From: G963422595 sp963422595
GTDB lineage: Bacteria; Pseudomonadota; Gammaproteobacteria; UBA4575
Length of the DNA stretch: 64,000 nucleotides
Direction of reading: 5' to 3'
NCBI GenBank assembly: GCA_963422595.1
Contig: OY730298.1
Span: forward strand, 682,001-746,000
Position 1 is the stretch's first letter. Every line of letters starts with the position of its first letter. The notes under the pieces are model-generated. The model was given only the letters and a program-made list of their open reading frames with translations. It made no database searches and was not told where the DNA came from. This document shows positions 1 to 8,965 of this stretch, piece by piece. Position numbers and translations under genes: made by a program.

Positions 1-642
1 TTTTATGCCAAAACCGGGGAAACTCTTTCTGAACAGCATGAAACTTTTGCACAGGTTGTAAAGGCAAATGAAGTAGTACACCGGCAGTTTCAGCAACAAG
101 TTGAACTCATGTGTCAAGGCACCGAGACCGTGAGTAAGTCAGTTGAGAATCTGGCATCCATTGCCAACGAGAGTGCCAAAATACAGGCTGCGCTTGCCGG
201 TCTTGCCGGGCATCTTGATAGTACCAGCACAAGCTTTTCGAGGCATATCATACCGGCTGCTGCTGAATTTCAAAACATGATCACTGAAGCAGTTAAGGTT
301 CTCACAAATTCAATTCAGGACTTAACGTCATCGACAAGCCATCTCCACAATACTAAAAAACGTACCGCAGAAGAACTTACACGAGTAGCAAATGCACTTC
401 GGCAAGACACTGCAAAGGCAGCTGATACACTTATTAAATCCAATGCTGCTCTCATAGAAACGACCGAAAAACTCTATGAGGCCGCTCTGCATACCGGACC
501 GAAGGGATCTTGGATATTGTCGGCATGGCGACGTATATTAAGGATTACCCTGCATGTCCGACAAAAGTGCGTGATGGATGCTATAAAGATACAGCGACGT
601 ATATTAATGATTGTCCGGCAGATACTAATAAAGAGATTTTGA
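1..642 (+). CDS. ZorA-like proton-channel subunit, C-terminal coiled-coil tail (5' end outside window)
   Basis: The reading frame is open from the first base, so this is the 3' part of a longer gene. The visible ~213 residues are almost entirely Ala/Glu/Lys/Thr/Ser-rich helix with no membrane segment, like the long cytoplasmic tail of ZorA (MotA/ExbB family) proteins. The assignment rests on this tail plus the ZorB-like gene 58 bp downstream. In Zorya defence, ZorA and ZorB form an inner-membrane, ion-driven motor. The last ~50 residues, from about position 480, change abruptly to a basic, non-coiled composition, while another frame is open from 480 to 683, so the natural C-terminus may be frameshifted. 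A methyl-accepting or other coiled-coil protein is possible, because the diagnostic membrane part is outside the window. Confidence 0.5.
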   Translation, partial: FYAKTGETLSEQHETFAQVVKANEVVHRQFQQQVELMCQGTETVSKSVENLASIANESAKIQAALAGLAGHLDSTSTSFSRHIIPAAAEFQNMITEAVKVLTNSIQDLTSSTSHLHNTKKRTAEELTRVANALRQDTAKAADTLIKSNAALIETTEKLYEAALHTGPKGSWILSAWRRILRITLHVRQKCVMDAIKIQRRILMIVRQILIKRF

Positions 643-700
643 TAAGACGATTATTTGGTCAGCGACCCACCCACCGCCAATAGAAAAATAAAAAATACCT

Positions 701-2221
701 TTGGAAAATCCCAGTAATCATACACCTGAAACGTTTCACCGACGGGGCATGATCATGGGTTTGACGGTTGCCGAAGCGTTCATGCTCATCGCTTTCGTGC
801 TGCTCATGCTGCTGGTGTTCTGGCGTCATGAACTAAAGGTCAAATATGATGAATTGGTAGCCGGTTTCGCTGATATAACATCTGATGAATTTGCGCAACT
901 GGAGAAAAATGCCCGCCTCGTGGATGAGCCAGTACTTCAGAACATTGCCAGAGCTGCGCGGCAACTACCACCAGAGCAAAAGAGGACCCTCTCTGAACTC
1001 CTTTCCCGTGCTAAAGCCAGTACTCTGATTGGAAAAATCTCCGACCTCCAGGACCTGCTTCGCGAACGAAGTGCGCAGGAAGTCAGAGATGCGCTCGAAT
1101 TAAGGGATGAACTGGACCCCTACGGAGAAGAAAATAACGACGCTATCAATGCAAGGATTAAACGGCTTACTGCTCAGGAAATACAACTACAGAATCGGCT
1201 TGCCGACGAAGCAGAGGCGCGCGAACGTCTTGTCGGGGACTTGAAAAAAAACTTGGGCGACCAGGTCATCCAGGCTGGTGGATATATCGATGCCAGCGGC
1301 AAGATCGTTTTCCCGGAAACAGTTCTCTTTGCTTCCGGACAATCCGAAATTCTACCTGATTTTAAAAATATTCTGAACCATCTCTGTCCCGGCTGGCTAA
1401 CCACGCTCAAACGGTCAACGTCTCAACGTAAGATCGACGATATCCTGATAGAAGGCCACTCGTCGTCTGTATGGGTCAAGGCAGAGACACCACGGCAGGC
1501 ATGGGAAAATAATCTTTGGCTCTCGCAAAGACGCGCGCAATCGGTACTCGTGCATTGCCTGGATCTTCTCGTCGAACAAAAATCACTCGAAGATTGGTCT
1601 CGTGCAAGACTTGCCGCGGTTGGCTATTCTTCCTCACGACCTGTATTAAATAATGGCAGAGAGAATTCTGAATTATCAAGGCGCGTGGTATTTGGCATAG
1701 GATTTAGCCGTGAACAACTACTGGAAAAATTTGGTGATGATATTGCCGAAGATGGCCGCAATATCGGGACACTGATCGGTATTGCGCGCGTTAAGGACGC
1801 AGACACCATTGAGATACAGGGACACCCCATCCGTCTTGAGGGAATAGACGCCCCCGAAAAAGGGCAAACCTGTACCCGAGTTGATGGAACCCCATGGAAC
1901 TGCGGTCTCAAAGCAGCGCAAGCCGTTGAAAAACGCATCAGGGGGCAACAGGTTGTGTGTGAAAATCTTCGCCTTGGCCTGCTCCGCCGTTACCTCGGTA
2001 GTTGCTCGGTTGGTGGGGAAGACTTAAACCGCTGGGTAGTGCGCGAAGGCTGGGCGTTTGCGTTTGTGCAATACTCTCAAAAATACCTGCCAGACGAAGC
2101 AAAAGCCCGTGCCATACGCCGTGGCCTCTGGGCCGGCAAGCCACCAATTCCACCATGGCAGTGGCGTCGCATACATCGGGACACGGTCACACACCTGAAT
2201 CATCCGCCACCACGTCAGTGA
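701..2221 (+). CDS. ZorB-like OmpA-domain protein fused to a staphylococcal nuclease (SNase) domain
   Basis: 506 residues from a TTG start; an ATG lies 16 codons in. Order of parts: one membrane helix at about residues 20-42 with an acidic residue (Glu25) near its start, as in MotB/ZorB plugs; a charged helical linker to about 200; an OmpA-like peptidoglycan-binding domain at about 205-335 (a GHSSS segment, the SQRRAQSV helix and a terminal SRRVVF); and a thermonuclease domain at about 350-490. The nuclease keeps the expected catalytic set: Asp in KDADT, Arg in IRLEGID, Asp and Glu in GIDAPE, and an Arg in LLRRYLG, although the usual DRYGR motif is altered. Known Zorya nucleases (ZorD, ZorE) are separate proteins, so the fusion is unusual. 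If the OmpA domain is periplasmic, the nuclease should be too. Function in defence is inferred. Confidence 0.7.
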   Translation: MENPSNHTPETFHRRGMIMGLTVAEAFMLIAFVLLMLLVFWRHELKVKYDELVAGFADITSDEFAQLEKNARLVDEPVLQNIARAARQLPPEQKRTLSELLSRAKASTLIGKISDLQDLLRERSAQEVRDALELRDELDPYGEENNDAINARIKRLTAQEIQLQNRLADEAEARERLVGDLKKNLGDQVIQAGGYIDASGKIVFPETVLFASGQSEILPDFKNILNHLCPGWLTTLKRSTSQRKIDDILIEGHSSSVWVKAETPRQAWENNLWLSQRRAQSVLVHCLDLLVEQKSLEDWSRARLAAVGYSSSRPVLNNGRENSELSRRVVFGIGFSREQLLEKFGDDIAEDGRNIGTLIGIARVKDADTIEIQGHPIRLEGIDAPEKGQTCTRVDGTPWNCGLKAAQAVEKRIRGQQVVCENLRLGLLRRYLGSCSVGGEDLNRWVVREGWAFAFVQYSQKYLPDEAKARAIRRGLWAGKPPIPPWQWRRIHRDTVTHLNHPPPRQ

Positions 2222-2502
2222 TGAGTGCCATGACTTATGGTGTGCGTGCAACGTCAAGGGCGATAAAAATCCAGCCGTCCGCCCAGTAGCATTTAACTTC
2301 GGCACAGGGCTGTCCATAAGAATCGTTATGGGTTTCCTGTATAATTCACCAAAATGATCTTACTGCACTGAAGATAACCTTGCAGTCAATCCAATTCTCG
2401 GCATATATATTACGGTCGCAGCGCAGCTGTGCGCTGGTCTGGCCTGATTACAGCGAGAACTAGTCGCAAACTGGCGGATGGCATTCAGCTTCAGTTACGC
2501 TG

Positions 2503-3216
2503 CTAACTTCTCCCATAAACAGGGATCGCCGCGCCCGTTACGCCCTTCGCTTGTTCTGAACACAGGTGTAAAATTTCGTTGGCTAAATCTGATGTGGGCA
2601 CCCAGTTGTTAAAATCTGCATCTGGCATGGCGGTTCTGTTCTGCGACGTGTCAATAGTACCCGGCAAAATGCAGTTTACATTAATGTTATTGGACCTGTA
2701 TTCAGCCGCGAGACTTTGGGTCAGGGTGATAACTGCGGCCTTGCTTACGCAATAGGGCGCCATTTTCGCTTTGCCTGCTACCGCCGCTCGTGCGGCGACA
2801 CTGACGATTTTACCTTTGCCTCTGTTTAACATATGAGGAATAACGGCGCGACTCATCAAAAATACAGATTTAGCATTCATATCTAACATAAAATCCCAGT
2901 CAGCTACGCAAGTTTCATGCACCGGCAGTCCCATTTTGAATCCCCCCGCAATATTGGCAAGCACGTCGATTTGACCAAATACTTTTACTATGTCATCTAT
3001 TACATTGTTGACTGAATTAACGTCCGTTAAATCTGCCGGAAACCAGTCTATGTTACGCGCATTGTGCAACCGCGGATGCTGCATATGCGAAAACTCCAGG
3101 TCGATCAGAGCTAAACGTGCGCCAGCTTCGTGAAATTGTTCTGCAACGGTATTGCCCAGGCTGCCTGCCGCCCCAGTGACGATTACGGTTTGAGCGTTAA
3201 AGTTGAATTGCCTCAT
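2503..3216 (-). CDS. Short-chain dehydrogenase/reductase (SDR) family oxidoreductase
   Basis: A 237-residue classical SDR. The NAD(P)-binding glycine motif TGAAGSLG is at residues 14-21, NIAGG at about 88-92 and the catalytic YxxxK at Tyr155/Lys159. The residue 13 positions before the Tyr, normally the catalytic Ser, is Ala142 (VAARA). SDR subgroups with a similar ARA motif exist, so the enzyme may still be active, with an altered proton relay. The substrate cannot be told. It stands alone between the Zorya-like genes and nrdB, transcribed toward the former. The ATG start agrees with the usual N-terminal distance to the glycine motif. Confidence 0.85.
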   Translation of the reverse strand: MRQFNFNAQTVIVTGAAGSLGNTVAEQFHEAGARLALIDLEFSHMQHPRLHNARNIDWFPADLTDVNSVNNVIDDIVKVFGQIDVLANIAGGFKMGLPVHETCVADWDFMLDMNAKSVFLMSRAVIPHMLNRGKGKIVSVAARAAVAGKAKMAPYCVSKAAVITLTQSLAAEYRSNNINVNCILPGTIDTSQNRTAMPDADFNNWVPTSDLANEILHLCSEQAKGVTGAAIPVYGRS

Positions 3217-3312
3217 GTCGCTTTAATCCGTTTACTGGTGATGCCAATATATTACTGGATTCCTGCACTTTTCCACCTGTTGCATTTTCACCTTGTCGTC
3301 AATTTTTAATGG

Positions 3313-3343
3313 TTAAAAAAAAGGGGGTAAAAAGTGCCCCCTT
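3313..3343 (-). terminator. Rho-independent terminator of nrdAB
   Basis: Read on the minus strand just after nrdB there is a 7-bp perfect stem, AAGGGGG (3343-3337) and CCCCCTT (3327-3321), with a 9-nt loop, followed at once by a run of eight T. This is a textbook intrinsic terminator, 55 bp beyond the nrdB stop. Confidence 0.85.
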
Positions 3344-3397
3344 AATATAACCACCTTAAGCGGTGGCCCCATAACTTCGATTGCTAACCTGGAGTTT

Positions 3398-4615
3398 TTA
3401 CCAGGTGAGAACTCCTCCAGTTTGATACTCGGTTACTCGTGTCTCAAAGAAATTCTTTTCTTTCTTTAGGTCTAATACCTCGGACATCCACGGAAAGGGG
3501 TTACTCACCCTGCCATACTGTGGTGGTAAGCCAATCTGCGCGAAGCGTCGGTTGGCAATAAACTTCAGATATTTTTCAAACAGTGGCGCGTTTAAGCCTA
3601 ATATGCCGCGCGGCATGGTGTCGTAGGCATATTGGGTTTCCAATTTTACCCCGCTTTTAATGAGATCGATCATTTCCTGTTGAAACCCTTTGCTCCACAG
3701 ATGCGGGTTTTCCAGTTTAATTTGGTTGATGACGTCAATGCCAAAATTCATGTGCATGGACTCATCGCGCAAAATGTATTGAAATTGTTCAGCCACGCCA
3801 GTCATTTTGTTACGCCGGCCCATGGAGAGAATTTGTACGAAGCCAACGTAGAAAAAGATACCCTCAAACACCACGTAGAATGCGATGAGGTCACGTAGTA
3901 AACGCTGGTCGTCTTTTGGCGTGCCAGTCTTAAAGCCCGGATCACCTAAGCTATTGGTATACGGCAGCGCCCACTCGGCTTTGCGCGCGACCGCAGGTAA
4001 TTCGCGATACATGTTAAAAACTTCGCCCTCATCCAGGCCTAAAGACTCAATGCAATATTGGTAGGCATGCGTATGTACTGCTTCCTCAAAGGCCTGGCGC
4101 AGCAAGTATTGACGACATTCCGGGTTAGTGATATGCCGATATACTGCTAACACCAGGTTGTTAGCGACTAGAGAATCGGCCGTAGAGAAAAAGCCCAAAT
4201 TGCGTTTCATGATGGTACGCTCATCTTCGGTTAAGCCTTCCGGATTTTTCCACAATGCGATATCTGCCGTCATGTTGATTTCCTGCGGCATCCAGTGATT
4301 GGCGCAACCATGTAAATATTTTTGCCAGGCCCAGTCATACTTAAATGGCACCAGCTGATTTAGATCGGCGCGACAATTTATAATTTTTTTATCATCCACC
4401 CGAATGCGTCCAGCACCCGTCCTGATACTTTCAAGACCAGTGACGCCTTCATGACGCTTTTCGTCTCCAAGTGTTTTATTGAGTTCAGTGCGACCCGCGA
4501 TAACAGCGTCACTGGTATCGCCCTCTAATATCACAGGCTCATTAAATATAGTTGATACGCTTACACTCGTCTCCACCTCACGCGCATCGGCAATTGGGTC
4601 TTTCCAGTTTTGCAT
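3398..4615 (-). CDS. nrdB: Ribonucleoside-diphosphate reductase class Ia, beta subunit
   Basis: The small, radical-bearing subunit of aerobic ribonucleotide reductase, which supplies dNTPs with NrdA. The start is placed at 4615 (405 aa, MQNWKDPIAD...) because an AAGGAG ribosome site lies 11 nt upstream. A longer frame opens at 4660 inside the end of nrdA, but its extra residues look unlike the family. Counted from the 4615 start, metal ligands fall in TEDERT (about residue 131), EEAVH (Glu178, His181) and DESMH. Tyr185 in HTHAY aligns with the radical tyrosine Tyr122 of E. coli, so this is a class Ia Tyr-radical enzyme. It is co-transcribed after nrdA and followed by a strong terminator. Confidence 0.95.
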   Translation of the reverse strand: MQNWKDPIADAREVETSVSVSTIFNEPVILEGDTSDAVIAGRTELNKTLGDEKRHEGVTGLESIRTGAGRIRVDDKKIINCRADLNQLVPFKYDWAWQKYLHGCANHWMPQEINMTADIALWKNPEGLTEDERTIMKRNLGFFSTADSLVANNLVLAVYRHITNPECRQYLLRQAFEEAVHTHAYQYCIESLGLDEGEVFNMYRELPAVARKAEWALPYTNSLGDPGFKTGTPKDDQRLLRDLIAFYVVFEGIFFYVGFVQILSMGRRNKMTGVAEQFQYILRDESMHMNFGIDVINQIKLENPHLWSKGFQQEMIDLIKSGVKLETQYAYDTMPRGILGLNAPLFEKYLKFIANRRFAQIGLPPQYGRVSNPFPWMSEVLDLKKEKNFFETRVTEYQTGGVLTW

Positions 4616-4650
4616 TATGGCCTTTTCTCCTTTGTTTGAAATATCTACGC

Positions 4651-7560
4651 CTACTGGCATGCTTCACATTCGGGATCCAAAATTGAACAGGCTTTTAGGG
4701 CAGTGCTGCCGTTGCCGTTACTTTGCACGGCATTTAGTTTGTTATCACCATCCTGAAGCGTACTTTTTTCCACGTGTGTTGCCCCCATGGAACGCAGATA
4801 ATAAGTGGTTTTCAAGCCACGTACCCACGCCAGTTTGTACAAGTTGTCCAGCTTTTGGCCCGAAGGTTCAGATATGTAGAGATTGAGTGACTGCGCCTGG
4901 TCAATCCATTTTTGTCGACGTGAAGCGGCTTCAACTAACCAACGTGGATCTGTTTCAAACGCGGTGGCATATAAATCTTTTAGCTCATCTGGAATGCGAT
5001 CAATGGAGCGCACGCTGCCATCGTAATATTTCAGGTCATTAGCCATGACTGCATCCCAGAGGTTTTGTTTTTTCAGGTCCGCGATCAAATATGAATTGCT
5101 CACGGTAAACTCACCGGACAGATTCGATTTCACGTATAAGTTTTGGTACGTCGGTTCAATACTTTGCGTGACCCCGCAGATATTTGAGATGGTAGCGGTA
5201 GGTGCAATGGCCATGGTGTTGGAATTACGCATGCCCACGTGTTGTATACGCTGGCGCAAGCTGTCCCAGTCCATGCTGTAAGAGCAGTCTTGTTTCAGGA
5301 AACCGCCGCGGCCTTTTTTTAGTATTTCTATAGAGTCGATCGGCAGCACGCCCTGGCTCCAAAGAGAACCTTCAAACGTGGCGTACCTGCCGCGTTCTTC
5401 GGCTAAATCTGTAGAGGCCTTGATGGCATAATAGCTTACTGCCTCCATGCAGCGATCAGCAAACTCCACCGCCTCGTTGCTGCTATAGGGAATGCGTTGT
5501 TTATACAAAGCATCTTGGAATCCCATTATGCCCAAACCTACCGGTCGGTGTAGCGCGTTTGAATGACGTGCTTTGGAAACGCTGTAATAGTTGTATTCAA
5601 TCACGTTATCCAGCATACGCATGGCGGTAGCAATGGTCTCTTCCAGCTTCTTAAGATCTAAACCGTCTTTGTCGGTGTGCGCTGCGATATTTACAGAGCC
5701 CAGATTACACACGGCAATTTCTTCGTCGTTAGTGTTAAGTGTGATCTCAGTGCACAAATTGGACGAATGTACCACGCCGATGTGTTGTTGCGGTGAACGC
5801 AAATTGCAGGGGTCTTTGAAAGTAATCCATGGATGCCCGGTTTCATATAACATGCCAAGCATTTTGCGCCATAGATCAACCGCTTTTAATTTTTTGAAGT
5901 TTTTAATTTCACCACGCTCGGCTTTTTGTTCGTATTCCTCGTAACGCTCTACAAATTTCCGACCGCTTAATTCATGCAGATCAGAGGTTTCATTTGGTGA
6001 AAACAAAGTCCATTCCTGTTCTTCGATCACACGCCGCATGAATAAATCCGGCACCCAATTAGCGGTATTCATATCGTGCGCGCGGCGGCGATCATCCCCG
6101 GTGTTTTTGCGCAACTCTAAAAAATCTTCGATATCCAAATGCCAGATCTCTAAATAGGCGCACATCGCGCCTCGTCTTTTGCCGCCCTGATTAACGGCCA
6201 CCGCAGTGTCGTTGGCGACTTTCAGGAAAGGTATCACGCCTTGTGATTTACCATTAGTGCCTTTGATATGTGAACCTAAGGCGCGCACGCGTGACCAGTC
6301 ATTACCTAAACCGCCGGCAAACTTGGACAACATGGCATCGTCCTGAATGGCTTCAAAGATGCCGTGTAAATTATCCGGCACAGTGCTGATATAGCACGAA
6401 GATAATTGAGGACACAACGTGCCGGAATTAAACAGAGTTGGTGTCGAACTCATAAAGTTAAATGACGATAACAGGCTATAGAACTCGATAGCGCGGGCTT
6501 TGCGCTCCACTTCATTCATGGCTAATCCCATGGCGATGCGCATAAAGAAGGCTTGTGGCAGCTCAAAGCGCGTACCTTCGCTTTGAATAAAATAACGGTC
6601 ATACAGGGTTTGCATACCAAGATAAGTGAATTGGTGATCACGTTCCGGCCTCAGGGCTTTGCCGAGTTCTGTTAAGTCATATTCGGCAGCAAGTTTTGCA
6701 TCTAACAGCTCCAGTTCAATCGCTTTATGAATATAGAGTCCGAAATAATCGGCATATTGATGCTTCATTTCTTCAAATGTGGCTTCAGTGGAGATGTCAT
6801 AGATGAAACTTAATGCTTCACGGCGTAAGCTATCAAGCTGTAAGCGTGCGGCGACGTAAGTGTAATTGGGCTCCTGCTCAATCAGCGCGCGCGCGCTCAT
6901 GGTTAGTGCCGTGCCGACTTCTTTCTCTGGAATGCCGTCGTATAAGTTACACAGCGTTTCGTCAATAACGGGTTGTGCCTGCACGTCTTCCGTGCCAAGG
7001 CATGCTTCCGTCACCATGCGTGTGAGACGTTCTATGTCTAAAAGCTTTTTGTTGCCCCCTGCATCAATCAGGTGAATTGTTGTAGTGGATTCCTCAGTCT
7101 CTTTTTGTTGTTCGGCTTCTTTGGCAAGTTTGGCACGTTCCTGCGCACGTTCTTCGCGATACAATACATAAGCGCGCGCGACTTTATGTTGGCCATAGCG
7201 CATCAGGGCCAACTCGACCTGATCTTGAATATCCTCTATATGAAAAGTGCCGCCTTGAGGACGACTGCGAGAGAGGGCATAAAAAACTTTCTCGGTAATT
7301 TGATTGACCATCTCGCGAATACGCGAAGAAGCGGCGGCATTACTTCCTTCCACGGCGAGAAAGGCCTTAGTGACCGCGACCTTGATTTTGTTGTGATCAA
7401 AGATGGTTACTTTGCCATTGCGGCGAATTACACGATATTGGCCGGGGGCGGTAGCTGCAATTTCTGGGCTTAACGACTGAGTTTGTTTTTGTGGTGTACG
7501 CGGCGAGCTTACGTCGGCAATAAGGGAAAACTCTGACGGCACTCTAACGTACATACGCAC
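4651..7560 (-). CDS. nrdA: Ribonucleoside-diphosphate reductase class I, alpha subunit with N-terminal ATP-cones
   Basis: The large catalytic subunit (969 aa) reducing ribonucleoside diphosphates. An ATP-cone lies at about residues 40-150 (VIRRNGKVTIFD...), and a second, degenerate cone-like unit follows at about 160-260, as in the long Pseudomonas-type NrdA. Catalytic residues are visible: the SSCYIS cysteine, the radical cysteine and glutamate in NLCTEI, and the partner cysteine in CNLGSVNI. The C-terminus ends CEACQ, the swinging thiol pair that receives electrons from thioredoxin or glutaredoxin. The first start codon is GTG at 7560; an ATG lies two codons in. No strong ribosome site is seen. 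A 20-bp triple repeat sits directly upstream. Confidence 0.95.
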   Translation of the reverse strand: MRMYVRVPSEFSLIADVSSPRTPQKQTQSLSPEIAATAPGQYRVIRRNGKVTIFDHNKIKVAVTKAFLAVEGSNAAASSRIREMVNQITEKVFYALSRSRPQGGTFHIEDIQDQVELALMRYGQHKVARAYVLYREERAQERAKLAKEAEQQKETEESTTTIHLIDAGGNKKLLDIERLTRMVTEACLGTEDVQAQPVIDETLCNLYDGIPEKEVGTALTMSARALIEQEPNYTYVAARLQLDSLRREALSFIYDISTEATFEEMKHQYADYFGLYIHKAIELELLDAKLAAEYDLTELGKALRPERDHQFTYLGMQTLYDRYFIQSEGTRFELPQAFFMRIAMGLAMNEVERKARAIEFYSLLSSFNFMSSTPTLFNSGTLCPQLSSCYISTVPDNLHGIFEAIQDDAMLSKFAGGLGNDWSRVRALGSHIKGTNGKSQGVIPFLKVANDTAVAVNQGGKRRGAMCAYLEIWHLDIEDFLELRKNTGDDRRRAHDMNTANWVPDLFMRRVIEEQEWTLFSPNETSDLHELSGRKFVERYEEYEQKAERGEIKNFKKLKAVDLWRKMLGMLYETGHPWITFKDPCNLRSPQQHIGVVHSSNLCTEITLNTNDEEIAVCNLGSVNIAAHTDKDGLDLKKLEETIATAMRMLDNVIEYNYYSVSKARHSNALHRPVGLGIMGFQDALYKQRIPYSSNEAVEFADRCMEAVSYYAIKASTDLAEERGRYATFEGSLWSQGVLPIDSIEILKKGRGGFLKQDCSYSMDWDSLRQRIQHVGMRNSNTMAIAPTATISNICGVTQSIEPTYQNLYVKSNLSGEFTVSNSYLIADLKKQNLWDAVMANDLKYYDGSVRSIDRIPDELKDLYATAFETDPRWLVEAASRRQKWIDQAQSLNLYISEPSGQKLDNLYKLAWVRGLKTTYYLRSMGATHVEKSTLQDGDNKLNAVQSNGNGSTALKACSILDPECEACQ

Positions 7561-7563
7561 ATC

Positions 7564-7623
7564 ATATCAATGCTTTGTTCATAATACCAATGCTTTGTTC
7601 ATAATATCAATGCTTTGTTCATA
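7564..7623. repeat. Three tandem 20-bp repeats directly upstream of nrdA
   Basis: Three consecutive 20-bp units at 7564-7583, 7584-7603 and 7604-7623, all containing CAATGCTTTGTTCATA. Only one base differs, in the middle unit (ATACC against ATATC). They begin 4 bp before the nrdA GTG, so they lie in the leader or core promoter and could be an operator array. They do not match the palindromic NrdR box. Confidence 0.85.
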
Positions 7624-7677
7624 TGTTGTGGTCTGGGGGGCTGCCAAGCACAAGTTGTGCATGATCACCTCATGTTC

Positions 7678-7697
7678 TCTGGATAAGCTGTTGATAA
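7678..7697 (-). promoter_or_regulatory. Two DnaA-box-like sites upstream of nrdA
   Basis: On the minus strand, TTATCAACA (7697-7689) and TTATCCAGA (7686-7678) each match the DnaA box TTATNCACA at 8 of 9 positions and are 2 bp apart. DnaA control of nrdAB is established in E. coli, so a conserved role is plausible. The match is short and the call is an inference. Confidence 0.4.
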
Positions 7698-7799
7698 GTG
7701 AGTGCTGTTGTCAGCTGTATGTACTTGACTGCATTAAGCCTGGCATAAGCCGGGTTTCATTCACTGGTTAGTGAAATATATGTAACTGTTAACTGTATA

Positions 7800-8162
7800 A
7801 TGCTGACTATGGACAATCCCCGGGAAATACCTCTACATGCCGATTTGGCGGACCATGGTGGCTGCGCGAATTCTGAACCATTCGCATTACGTGTAATGGG
7901 CGACAGCATGGAACCGGAATTCAGAGACGGCCATATTATTATTATAGATTCGGCCGCAAAAGTAGCAAGTGGCTGTTATGTGCTGGCCATGCTAAATGGC
8001 GAGTATATTTTTCGCCAGTTGATCATTAAAAACGATCGCTATTTATTAAGGGCACTCAACCAGGGTTATGATGAGATTGAGATTTCAGGAGTGGATGCAA
8101 TTCATGGCGTGATTGTGCAGCGCGCGGGCGTCCGACGCAGAGAGCATAAACATTATGCATAA
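7800..8162 (+). CDS. S24/LexA-like peptidase-fold protein without DNA-binding domain
   Basis: A 120-residue protein made only of the C-terminal fold of LexA/UmuD-type S24 proteins: MGDSMEP carries the nucleophile-type Ser36, followed by DGHIIIID and GCYVLAMLNGEY. The residue aligned with the catalytic Lys (VTVKRL in LexA) appears to be Arg72 in YIFRQL, so self-cleavage is doubtful. There is no helix-turn-helix. An ATG four codons in is an equally good start. It stands alone, divergent from nrdA, with the ~240-bp region between them likely holding both promoters. Its role is unknown; a damage-linked or sensor role is conceivable. Confidence 0.7.
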   Translation: MLTMDNPREIPLHADLADHGGCANSEPFALRVMGDSMEPEFRDGHIIIIDSAAKVASGCYVLAMLNGEYIFRQLIIKNDRYLLRALNQGYDEIEISGVDAIHGVIVQRAGVRRREHKHYA

Positions 8163-8291
8163 GCTCAAATATTACCTCAACGCGCGCGCGAATACGGTTG
8201 GCGACATTAAAAAAATCTGCATCAAAGGCTAACTTTTAGCTAAAGATTCTACTGGACTTACAAGGCAGGGTGTCTGACAGGTAAGAACCAA

Positions 8292-8963
8292 CTAGGTGTC
8301 GGACTTAGTTGCCCTAAGCCCTTGTTCAACGGCTATTACAGCGGCCACAACGCGCGAGTGGATATTAAGTTTTCTCAAAATAGCTTTAACGTGAAGCTTA
8401 ACGGTGCCATCTGATATCCCTAAATTTCTGGCAATGACTTTGTTACTTTGCCCTTCAGCTAACAAGCTTAAAATTTCACGTTCGCGCGGAGTTAAGTTAT
8501 CCAGTGGGCTGGGTTCCGGTTTAAGTGGATCTTCACCCTTAACGACTTTGGCTAAAACCTGCGTCAGATTAGGCGCGACAATGGTTTCGCCTTTAATAAT
8601 CTCGCGTAAAGCGGCCACCACGTTATCAGGTTCCATATCTTTTAATAAGTAGCCCTTAGCGCCATTGCGCAAAGTCTCTACTAAATCGCGCTCATCTCCG
8701 CTGGTGGTAAGCATTACCACAGGAGACTCAAGTTGCAGTTGTTGAAATTTTTTTAATACCTCAAGCCCGGACATGCCGGGCATGCGCATGTCTAATAATA
8801 CGATATCGGGCTTTAATTCCTGCGCTAGCCTAATTCCTTCGCGACCGTCACCTACAGATGCGACAACCTCGATTCCGTGTCGGCTTAACAAGCTTTGTAA
8901 GCCTTCGCGAAACAAGGTATGATCGTCGATGATCACTATGCGTAATTTCATCTCGGATATCAT
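8292..8963 (-). CDS. NarL/FixJ-family response regulator
   Basis: 223 residues. The receiver domain spans about 5-125, with the acidic pocket in IIDDH, the phosphorylatable Asp in VLLDMRMPG and the conserved Lys in YLLKD. A LuxR-type helix-turn-helix at about 155-215 begins LTPREREILSLLAEG and contains GTVKLHVKAIL. It starts 2 bp after the stop of the upstream histidine kinase, so the two form a two-component operon. The genes it regulates are not evident; it resembles NarL/UhpA-type regulators. Confidence 0.92.
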   Translation of the reverse strand: MISEMKLRIVIIDDHTLFREGLQSLLSRHGIEVVASVGDGREGIRLAQELKPDIVLLDMRMPGMSGLEVLKKFQQLQLESPVVMLTTSGDERDLVETLRNGAKGYLLKDMEPDNVVAALREIIKGETIVAPNLTQVLAKVVKGEDPLKPEPSPLDNLTPREREILSLLAEGQSNKVIARNLGISDGTVKLHVKAILRKLNIHSRVVAAVIAVEQGLRATKSDT

Positions 8964-8965
8964 GT

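Noticed and set aside
2002..2317. Open frames overlapping the 3' end of the SNase fusion
   Set aside because: Shadows of the real gene on other frames, with biased composition.
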